A DNA stretch of 12,665 bases from Lachnospiraceae bacterium (GTDB lineage: Bacteria; Bacillota; Clostridia; Lachnospirales; Lachnospiraceae): NCBI GenBank assembly GCA_017404585.1, contig JAFRCB010000245.1:1-12665 (forward strand). The letters are read 5' to 3'. The notes under the pieces are model-generated. The model worked only from the letters and a program-made list of their open reading frames with translations, did no database searches and had not been told where the DNA came from. The position numbers and the translations under genes are program-made. This document shows positions 1 to 5,826 of the stretch, in pieces (within the stretch, counting starts at the first letter, position 1; every line of letters begins with the position of its first letter).

Positions 1-1
1 C

Positions 2-70
2 AAGCACGGAGGCCACTTTGAGGTCCTTTCCAGAACAGAACTTGGGACAAGAATCCGGATCGTACTATAG
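2..70 (+). CDS. C-terminal end of an upstream gene, probably a sensor histidine kinase (partial)
   Basis: The frame is open from base 2 and ends at TAG 68-70, giving 22 residues that begin KHGGHFEVLSRTELGTRIRI. The pattern H-G-G, then a short beta strand, then G-T-x-x-x-I-x-L resembles the last strands of the HATPase_c domain of sensor histidine kinases (usually HGG...S..G.GT.....L). Everything upstream lies outside the window, so the kinase call rests on this short tail alone. The last codons and the stop lie inside the terminator hairpin at 53-87, which fits this being a real gene end. Another protein ending in a similar beta hairpin cannot be excluded. Confidence 0.45.
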   Translation, partial: KHGGHFEVLSRTELGTRIRIVL

Positions 71-87
71 TGCGATCCGGATTTTTT
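53..87 (+). terminator. Rho-independent terminator overlapping the end of the upstream gene
   Basis: ATCCGGATCG (53-62) pairs perfectly with CGATCCGGAT (73-82) and is followed by a T run at 82-87. The 10-base loop contains a further short palindrome, ACTATAGT, so the helix may be longer. The stop codon of the partial upstream gene (68-70) lies in the loop. Confidence 0.85.
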
Positions 88-112
88 GACTGCGTAGGCC
101 TGGGATTAGGAC

Positions 113-311
113 AGCAGTTCAGACAGGCTGCAGCGAAGCTTCATACTACGGCGCAAGCATCATCTTCATCGAAAAGCGCATATCCTTCCTTCCGAGCTAG
201 CAACATGCTGCGCATGTTTCGATCTCTCAGTCGGATATGCAATGCTTTTCTCACGAAGATGGATGCGTTGCTGCCGGAAACGAAATGCAGGGGCAGCCTG
301 TCGGAACTGCT
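113..311. repeat. Palindromic structured element, copy 1 (about 199 nt)
   Basis: The ends AGCAGTTCAGACAGGCTGC (113-131) and GCAGCCTGTCGGAACTGCT (293-311) are inverted repeats with one mismatch (A121/G303). Inside, CATCATCTTC (158-167) faces GAAGATGGATG (254-264). GAAAAGC (171-177) pairs with GCTTTTC (244-250), and GCATATCC (178-185) with GGATATGC (233-240). An apical hairpin AACATGC/GCATGTT (202-208, 212-218) closes the fold. A second copy in the same orientation lies at 7570-7766. The copies share the segments around 157-196 and 221-262 but differ at paired positions in a way that keeps the pairs. I see no plausible protein in it. It may be an interspersed palindromic repeat acting as RNA, or a structured noncoding RNA. 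It does not match any named RNA family I can recall. Confidence 0.75.
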
Positions 312-332
312 ACGAACCGAAAGCCCGAATTC

Positions 333-355
333 AAGAACGTCTTGGCGTTCTTTTT
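333..355 (+). terminator. Terminator-like hairpin after structured element copy 1
   Basis: AAGAACG (333-339) pairs with CGTTCTT (346-352) around a 6-base loop, and the 3' arm runs into a T tract (351-355). It lies 22 bases past the structured element and just upstream of the feo promoter. It could end a transcript carrying the element and insulate feoB. The stem is short, so strength is uncertain. Confidence 0.5.
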
Positions 356-363
356 CGCTGTCC

Positions 364-393
364 TTGACAATTATTCCGGGAATGGAAGATAAT
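364..393 (+). promoter_or_regulatory. Sigma-A type promoter of the feoA-feoB gene
   Basis: TTGACA (364-369, perfect -35) and GATAAT (388-393, 5/6 to the -10 consensus) are separated by 18 bases. Transcription would start near 400, leaving about 70 nt of leader before the ATG at 472. The spacer contains the palindrome ATTCCGGGAAT (373-383), a candidate operator. I do not see a convincing 19-base Fur box. Confidence 0.65.
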
Positions 394-471
394 AGGTTTG
401 ATCGTATGAAGGTTCAACTGCCTGCGGGGCGATGAAACTGAATAGGCAATTACTTGTACAACGGAGCTGAA

Positions 472-2811
472 ATGACACTAAAGGAATTGGGAATAAAAGA
501 TACCGCTGTGATTACACATGTCGGCGGTGAGGGAGCACTCAGACAGCATTTTCTTGATATGGGAGTCATTCCGGGCGCGGAAGTCACGGTCGTGAAGTTC
601 GCTCCGATGGGGGATCCCGTTGAACTCATGATTCACGGTTATAAACTGACGCTAAGGCTGGATGACGCGGCCAAGATCGAGGTCAGGCCGGCTGAATCAC
701 AGTCAGTGAGAGAAGAGAAAGCGAGAAAGAAAAAGAAACGAGAGCATCCGGGACTCGGTGAGGGCGGCAAGTTCCATCCGAAAGGGAGCGGGGATCCGCT
801 GCCTGATGGGACGCTGCTTACATTTGCTCTTGTGGGAAACCAGAACAGCGGAAAGACGACGCTTTTCAATCGTCTTACGGGCACGAACCAGCATGTCGGA
901 AATTTTCCGGGCGTGACTGTTGACCGGAAGGACGGACCGATCCAGGAACGTAAAAATACGCTGGTCACGGACCTTCCCGGCATCTATTCGATGTCCCCGT
1001 ACAGCAGCGAGGAGATCGTGTCCAGAAATTTTGTTCTTGATGAGAAGCCGAGAGCTATCATCAACATCGTTGATGCTACAAATGTCGGAAGGAACCTCTA
1101 TCTCACCATGCAGCTTCTCGAAATGGGTATCCCCATGGTAGTCGCCCTCAACATGATGGACGAAGTCGTGGGCAACGGCGGTTCCATTGACGTCAACGCG
1201 ATGGAAGAGCTGCTCGGTGTGCCCGTCCTGCCGATTTCCGCGTCGAAGAACGAGGGCGTTGCCGAACTCGTTGACCATGCGATCCATGTCGCCCACTATC
1301 AGGAAAAACCGCAGCGTCTGGATTTCTGCGATGAGAGCGACCACGGCGGCGCAGTCCACAGATGTCTGCACGCCATTGCCCACCTCATAGAAGATCATGC
1401 GCACAGGGCGGACATCCCGGTCAGATTTGCAGCCAGCAAAGTGATCGAGGGTGATCCTCTGATCATATCGCAGCTGGGACTTGATCAGAACGAGACCGAG
1501 ACGATGGAGCACATTGTCAGGCAGATGGAAAATGAGCGCGGACTCGACCGCAGTGCCGCCATCGCGGACATGCGATATTCCTTTATTCAGAGGGTATGTG
1601 ATGAGACGGTCACAAAACCGAAGGAGAGCCGCGAGAGACTGCGCAGCGAGAAAATTGATCGTTACCTGACGGGCAAATACACCGCGATTCCCTTCTTCAT
1701 CGGTATTATGGGCCTGGTCTTCTGGCTGACCTTCAGCGTCATCGGAGCCTGGCTTCAGGGATTGCTTGAAACCGGTATTGACGTGCTCAGCAGGATTGCT
1801 GATGAAGCCATGACAGCAGCGGGGGTCAACGAGGTAATTCATGGCCTGATCATCGACGGTATATTTGCGGGAGTCGGCAGCGTTCTCAGCTTCCTTCCGA
1901 TCATTGTCACACTATTCTTTTTCCTGTCAATGCTAGAGGACAGCGGCTATATCGCCCGCGTCGCTTTCTTTATGGATAAGCTGCTCCGGCGGATCGGTCT
2001 CAGCGGACGAAGTATCGTCCCGATGCTGATCGGTTTCGGCTGTACAGTCCCCGCCGTTATGGCGACGAGGACTCTGCCGAGTGAGCGGGACAGGAAGATG
2101 ACGATCCTGCTCACACCGTTCATGAGCTGCACAGCCAAGGTGCCGATTTATTCCTTTTTTATTGCGGCCTTTTTCCCGCAATACGGCTGGCTCATCATGA
2201 CAGGTCTGTATCTGCTGGGCATTTTGACCGCAATCGTGATCGCGTATCTTTACCGCGGCACCATGTTTCGGGGAAAAGCGGCTCCGTTCGTCATGGAGCT
2301 GCCGGATTACAGAATGCCGGGTGCAAGGAACGGTGCCCAGCTTCTCTGGGAAACAGCCACGGATTTCCTGCAGAGAGCATTTTCAATCATTATGATCGCG
2401 ACCATTGTCGTGTGGTTTCTGCAGAGTTTTGACTTCACGTTTAATATGGTAACAGATTCACAGAGCAGCATCCTTGCCATGATTTCCGGACTGGTGGCCC
2501 CGATTATGCGGCCGATCGGACTTGGCGACTGGCGGATCTGCACTTCCCTCATCAGCGGATTTATGGCCAAGGAGAGTGTGGTGTCCACAATTCAGATCCT
2601 GTTCGGCGGCAGCATAAGTTCTGTGATGGCACCCGTCACGGCTGCGACTCTGCTCGTATTCAGTCTGCTGTACACTCCGTGTGTGGCAGCTGTAGCCTCC
2701 ATCAAGCGTGAAATGGGCATGAAGTGGGTAGTGAATGTCGTCATATGGCAGTGCATTATTGCCTGGATCGTCGCTTTCATTGTGAGAGCGGTACTTCTCC
2801 TTGTGGGGTAA
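472..2811 (+). CDS. feoB: Ferrous iron transport protein, FeoA-FeoB fusion
   Basis: This 779-residue membrane GTPase imports Fe2+. Residues 1 to about 75 are a FeoA (SH3-like) domain. A lysine/arginine-rich linker (about 85-95) leads to the G domain: G1 GNQNSGKTT (122-130), G2-like GNFPGVTV, G3 DLPG (167-170), G4 NMMD (227-230) and G5 SAS (256-258). From about residue 400 the protein is strongly hydrophobic, with the FeoB permease segments including GFGCTVPA and a second Gate-like repeat. Length matches known FeoA-FeoB fusions; no separate feoA or feoC is seen. I chose ATG 472 over the upstream in-frame TTG 454 because GGAG (463-466) sits 5 bases before it and FeoA homology starts there. It has its own promoter (364-393). 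The small FeoB-associated protein gene lies 2.9 kb downstream (5671), not next to it. Confidence 0.95.
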   Translation: MTLKELGIKDTAVITHVGGEGALRQHFLDMGVIPGAEVTVVKFAPMGDPVELMIHGYKLTLRLDDAAKIEVRPAESQSVREEKARKKKKREHPGLGEGGKFHPKGSGDPLPDGTLLTFALVGNQNSGKTTLFNRLTGTNQHVGNFPGVTVDRKDGPIQERKNTLVTDLPGIYSMSPYSSEEIVSRNFVLDEKPRAIINIVDATNVGRNLYLTMQLLEMGIPMVVALNMMDEVVGNGGSIDVNAMEELLGVPVLPISASKNEGVAELVDHAIHVAHYQEKPQRLDFCDESDHGGAVHRCLHAIAHLIEDHAHRADIPVRFAASKVIEGDPLIISQLGLDQNETETMEHIVRQMENERGLDRSAAIADMRYSFIQRVCDETVTKPKESRERLRSEKIDRYLTGKYTAIPFFIGIMGLVFWLTFSVIGAWLQGLLETGIDVLSRIADEAMTAAGVNEVIHGLIIDGIFAGVGSVLSFLPIIVTLFFFLSMLEDSGYIARVAFFMDKLLRRIGLSGRSIVPMLIGFGCTVPAVMATRTLPSERDRKMTILLTPFMSCTAKVPIYSFFIAAFFPQYGWLIMTGLYLLGILTAIVIAYLYRGTMFRGKAAPFVMELPDYRMPGARNGAQLLWETATDFLQRAFSIIMIATIVVWFLQSFDFTFNMVTDSQSSILAMISGLVAPIMRPIGLGDWRICTSLISGFMAKESVVSTIQILFGGSISSVMAPVTAATLLVFSLLYTPCVAAVASIKREMGMKWVVNVVIWQCIIAWIVAFIVRAVLLLVG

Positions 2812-2958
2812 AGGTTCCTCCGCAAAGTTTTCTGACCTTTGCCGTACCGTAAGTTGGCCGGATGAACGGAGGCGTATGAGCATCTGTTTCGGTCAGAGAA
2901 CGAGACTTGAAATGAATGCGCGGGCAGCAGTTTCGGGCTATTTACGATGATAAAGTTT

Positions 2959-3041
2959 TTGTTAAGAATGTCGAAAAATCCGCATAATATGAGGTTTTGT
3001 TTATAAAAATAGTTGCGGTTTATATGCTTACATGATATATT
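2959..3041 (+). promoter_or_regulatory. AT-rich promoter region of the NifU-like/GGGtGRT operon
   Basis: The best candidate is TTGCGG (3013-3018), 17 bases, then TATATT (3036-3041) preceded by TG (3033-3034), an extended -10. A second candidate upstream is TTGTTA (2959-2964), 18 bases, CATAAT (2983-2988). The 2812-3090 gap holds no gene. Its last 120 bases are far more AT-rich than the flanking genes. A strong ribosome site, AAAAGGAGGG (3071-3080), precedes the ATG at 3091. Confidence 0.55.
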
Positions 3042-3090
3042 ATTTATGATATTTTACCAAATATTATGTGAAAAGGAGGGACTTTGACAC

Positions 3091-3894
3091 ATGCAATACA
3101 CAAAGGAAGTTGAAGAAATGGTTTGTGTCGCTAAAGGACCGAACCATGGCCCCGCTCCGATCCCTGAAGAAGGAAAATGGATTCAGGCTAAGGAGATCAA
3201 GGACATTTCCGGTTAGACCCATGGTATCGGTTGGTGCGCACCGCAGCAGGGCGGCTGCAAGCTGAGCCTGAATGTAAAGGACGGCATCATCGAGGAAGCA
3301 TTGGTAGAGACTATCGGATGTTCAGGTATGACACATTCAGCTGCTATGGCCAGTGAAATTCTTCCTGGCAAGACTCTGCTGGAAGCACTGAATACCGACC
3401 TGGTATGCGATGCTATCAACACAGCTATGCGTGAGCTGTTCCTGCAGATCGTTTATGGCCGTACACAGTCCGCATTCTCAGAGAACGGTCTGCGCGTCGG
3501 CGCCGGTCTGGAAGATCTTGGCAAGGGTCTGCGCTCCATGGTAGGTACTATGTATGGTACACGTGCTAAGGGTGTGCGCTATCTGGAAATGACAGAAGGC
3601 TATTGCGTAAAGATGGCCCTTGACAAGGACGATCAGGTCTGCGGTTATCAGTTCCTGAGCCTTGGCAAGATGATGGACGACATCAAGAAGGGCCTTTCCG
3701 CACAGGAAGCTTATGACAAGAACCTGGGCACATATGGTCGTTTCAAGGCAGAAGACGGCGCGGTCAAGTGGATTGACCCGCGTAAAGAGTACAGGAGGCG
3801 CAGCACATGGCTTTGTTTGAAAATTATGAAGGACGTATGCCGCAGCTGCAGCCCGTCCTCGACAAGTATGGCTTCAAGAATTTTGAAGAAGTAA
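3091..3894 (+). pseudogene. NifU/IscU-like Fe-S scaffold family gene (GGGtGRT partner) with in-frame amber codon
   Basis: From ATG 3091, after AAAAGGAGGG, the frame encodes a protein recognisable as the small IscU/NifU-like partner of GGGtGRT proteins. Features are a conserved N-terminus (GPNHGPAPIPEEGKW), THGIGWCAPQQGGCKL with C49 and C56, then ETIGCSGMTHSAAMASEI and VYGRTQSAF. Codon 42 is TAG (3214-3216), between DISG and THG, with homology continuing unbroken in the same frame on both sides. The frame also lacks a stop where the family normally ends (near DPRKE, about 3786) and runs 88 bases into the next gene, adding a tail unlike the family. Internal initiation (for example TTG 3301) would lose the C49/C56 region. 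Possible explanations are a nonsense mutation, a sequencing error, or suppression. TAG ends other genes here (12310-12312), so general reassignment is unlikely. Codon use is strongly biased, like the next gene, suggesting high expression of the ancestral gene. Confidence 0.8.
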
Positions 3895-4826
3895 AGGCTT
3901 ACACAAACGAAAAGGGTGTAGACGCATACACTATCGTTGAAGGCACACAGCCCATCTGCTTCGAGAACGTAAAGTGGGCTTATGAATTAGGCGCAGCCAT
4001 CGCTATGAAGGAAGGCGTTACGACAGCAGCTGAAGCTGCTAAATGGATCGGCGTAGGTCTTCAGGCTTTCTGTATCCCGGGCTCTGTTGCTGATCAGCGT
4101 CAGGTAGGCATCGGACATGGCAACCTTGGCGCTATGCTTCTGGATGAAGGCACAGAGTGCTTCGCATTCCTTGCCGGCCATGAGTCTTTCGCAGCCGCTG
4201 AAGGCGCTATCAAGATTGCTCTGAACGCTAACAAGGTTCGTACGAAACCGCTCCGCGTCATCCTTAACGGACTTGGCAAAGATGCAGCTATGATCATCAG
4301 CCGTATCAATGGTTTCACCTATGTTCAGACCAAGTATGACTATCTGTCAGCAGACGTCAAGGAAGATCATGCTCTGACAATCGTGAATAAGACAGCTTAT
4401 TCCAATGGCCCGAGAGCTGCTGTTAACTGCTATGGCGCAGATGATGTCCGTGAAGGCGTTGCTATCATGTGGCATGAAGATGCTGATGTTTCCATCACAG
4501 GTAACTCCACGAACCCGACACGTTTCCAGCATCCGGTAGCAGGCACATATAAGAAAGAGCGTACAGAAGCTGGCCGTAAGTACTTCTCCGTAGCTTCCGG
4601 CGGCGGCACAGGCCGTACACTGCATCCGGACAACATGGCAGCTGGTCCGGCTTCCTACGGTATGACCGATACTCTTGGCCGTATGCATTCCGATGCGCAG
4701 TTCGCTGGTTCTTCCTCCGTTCCTGCACACGTAGAAATGATGGGCTTCCTGGGCGCCGGCAACAACCCGATGGTTGGTATGACAGTTGCTGTAGCTGTTG
4801 CGGTTCAGCAGGCTATGAACAAGTAA
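3807..4826 (+). CDS. GGGtGRT family protein
   Basis: This 339-residue soluble protein contains the name-giving motif GGGTGRT at residues 265-271 (in SVASGGGTGRTLHPDNMA), together with GIGHGNLGAML and FLAGHESFAAAEG, both of which I recall as conserved in this family. Its biochemical function is unknown to me. It usually sits directly after a NifU/IscU-like gene, as here, which suggests a role in Fe-S or cysteine-dependent chemistry, but that is inference from context. The start at ATG 3807 has AGGAGG (3793-3798) 8 bases upstream. The upstream disrupted gene reads 88 bases into it in another frame. Codons are strongly biased (GCT, GAA, CGT, GGC), unlike neighbours rich in CGG, AGG and GGA, consistent with high expression. 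A clear terminator follows at 4846-4875. Confidence 0.93.
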   Translation: MALFENYEGRMPQLQPVLDKYGFKNFEEVKAYTNEKGVDAYTIVEGTQPICFENVKWAYELGAAIAMKEGVTTAAEAAKWIGVGLQAFCIPGSVADQRQVGIGHGNLGAMLLDEGTECFAFLAGHESFAAAEGAIKIALNANKVRTKPLRVILNGLGKDAAMIISRINGFTYVQTKYDYLSADVKEDHALTIVNKTAYSNGPRAAVNCYGADDVREGVAIMWHEDADVSITGNSTNPTRFQHPVAGTYKKERTEAGRKYFSVASGGGTGRTLHPDNMAAGPASYGMTDTLGRMHSDAQFAGSSSVPAHVEMMGFLGAGNNPMVGMTVAVAVAVQQAMNK

Positions 4827-4845
4827 ATTCATTTAACAACCACAG

Positions 4846-4875
4846 GCTCCCGAGGGCAACTTCGGGAGCTTTTTT
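4846..4875 (+). terminator. Rho-independent terminator after the GGGtGRT gene
   Basis: GCTCCCGA (4846-4853) pairs perfectly with TCGGGAGC (4862-4869) around an 8-base loop and is followed by six Ts (4870-4875). It lies 20 bases past the stop codon and closes the NifU-like/GGGtGRT operon. Confidence 0.93.
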
Positions 4876-4976
4876 CATCAGGCAGCATTTGCTGCAGAAT
4901 GCAGCGATGGGACGCAAACGGTACGGCATGTTTACGGCGCGAGACCGCATTTGCCGGAGAACAAGGAGGCTATGAT

Positions 4977-5447
4977 ATGGACCACGGAGAAGAGGCCAGA
5001 CGGCTGTTCCTCATGGGTTATAACTGCGCTCAGTCAGTTTTTTGCGCTTTCCGCGATGAAACAGGTCTGTCACTTGAAGAATCGGCCAGACTTGCTTCTT
5101 CCTTCGGAGGCGGCATGGGCAGGCTGAGGGAAGTGTGCGGCGGCGTCAGCGGAGCACTTCTGGCCCTCGGAGCAATCTGCGGCTATGACGCACCTCGTGA
5201 CCAGGAGGCTAAGAAAGCTCACTATAAGCTGGTACAGACATTTGCAGGACGCTTTAAAGAGAAGAACGGGACCATCATATGCAGGGAATTGCTGAAAAAT
5301 GTGCCTGTCACCCCCGGCGGTGTGCCTGAAGAGCGCACAAAGGAATACTATGCAAGGCGGCCATGTCCGCTGCTGGTAAGAGATGCCGCAGCAATTTTGG
5401 ATGAGATGCTCAGTGAGATGAGACAACAGGAGTCTTCCGAAAACTGA
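4977..5447 (+). CDS. C_GCAxxG_C_C family protein
   Basis: This 156-residue protein belongs to the family named for spaced cysteines around a C-G-x-x-x-G-A motif. Visible features are GYNCAQSV with C17, FGGGMGRLREVCGG with C54 followed by VSGALLALG, C102 in IICRELL, and C130 in RRPCPLLV near the end. The four cysteines could bind a metal or cofactor. The family is often found near redox and metal-transport genes, but no reaction is established to my knowledge. I chose ATG 4977 because AAGGAGG (4963-4969) lies 7 bases upstream and the family N-terminus (EEARRLF.MGYNCAQSV) begins there; an in-frame ATG at 4899 lacks a site. It follows the terminator at 4846-4875, so it is probably transcribed separately, although no clear promoter was found in the short gap. 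Confidence 0.88.
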   Translation: MDHGEEARRLFLMGYNCAQSVFCAFRDETGLSLEESARLASSFGGGMGRLREVCGGVSGALLALGAICGYDAPRDQEAKKAHYKLVQTFAGRFKEKNGTIICRELLKNVPVTPGGVPEERTKEYYARRPCPLLVRDAAAILDEMLSEMRQQESSEN

Positions 5448-5670
5448 AGCCGGATTGCCCCGGCGATCAGACTAAGGTCGGGCTCAGCGGGGATTGTGAC
5501 ACGACCTTGAGCCTTTGAAACTGCACGATACTTCTGCCTGATTGGGTAATCGGCAGGATTGCCGTGCTTTTGTTCAGAATGAAACGGAAATGATTCGATG
5601 AACACTACGGTCGGATTGTTCGTTGCCATCTCAACTGAAAAGTGAGCGATTTACCTGTATGTGAAGAACT
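5448..5670 (+). other. Intergenic region with several possible hairpins
   Basis: No gene is seen in these 223 bases. A short hairpin GCCGG/CCGGC lies near 5449-5464. AGGTCG-GGCTCA (5475-5486) is followed by CGACCT-TGAGCC (5502-5513). Each half can pair, but the order makes the two helices alternatives. CTGCC-GATT (5534-5543) pairs with AATC-GGCAG (5548-5556), and the overlapping CGGCA/TGCCG hairpin (5551-5564) precedes a T-rich stretch. This could be a regulated leader for the following genes, but I found no convincing promoter. Confidence 0.35.
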
Positions 5671-5826
5671 ATGAATATTTGGGATATTGTTTTAGTAATA
5701 ATTATTATTGCCGCAGTCACGCTTGCTGTAATTCATATAGTCCGCTCAAAGCGCCGCGGACAGTGTTCCTGCGGCAGCTGTGCGGGATGCAGCGCGCCCT
5801 GCCGGAAGGAGAAGGATGAAAAATAA
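5671..5826 (+). CDS. FeoB-associated Cys-rich membrane protein
   Basis: This 51-residue gene starts MNIWDIVLVIIIIAAVTLAV, a single N-terminal membrane segment (about residues 5-24), followed by basic residues (RSKRRG) and a cysteine cluster C32-x-C34-x2-C37-x2-C40-x3-C44. It ends in a charged KEKDEK tail. This layout is that of the FeoB-associated Cys-rich membrane protein family, usually encoded beside feoB and thought to assist iron transport or Fe handling at the membrane. Here it is 2.9 kb from feoB, with three other genes between. The ribosome site is weak (GTGAAG, 5660-5665). The last 11 bases overlap the start of the next gene, suggesting translational coupling. The hydrophobic-then-cysteine order makes chance unlikely. 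Confidence 0.82.
   Translation: MNIWDIVLVIIIIAAVTLAVIHIVRSKRRGQCSCGSCAGCSAPCRKEKDEK

Noticed and set aside
70..435. Open frame of 121 codons on the + strand between the first terminator and feoB
   Set aside because: It starts in the terminator stem, spans the palindromic structured element and a second hairpin, has no good ribosome site, and its serine/arginine-rich translation resembles no family.
454..471. TTG at 454 as start of feoB
   Set aside because: It has no suitable ribosome site and would include GGAG as coding; ATG 472 is well placed after GGAG and matches FeoA N-termini.
703..1842. Long minus-strand open frame (379 codons) opposite feoB
   Set aside because: It lies fully within the clearly conserved FeoB coding region; the translation has no recognisable domain and there is no upstream promoter or ribosome site.
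2822..2842. GCAAAG/CTTTGC hairpin as feoB terminator
   Set aside because: The stem is only 6 bp and no T run follows.
3214..3216. Pyrrolysine or general amber reassignment
   Set aside because: Other genes in the window end at TAG, this family is not known for pyrrolysine, and no pyl genes are visible. A simple mutation or error is more likely, though not proven.
5474..5513. H-type pseudoknot formed by AGGTCG/CGACCT and GGCTCA/TGAGCC
   Set aside because: Both connecting loops would have zero length, which is not sterically feasible; only alternative helices remain plausible.
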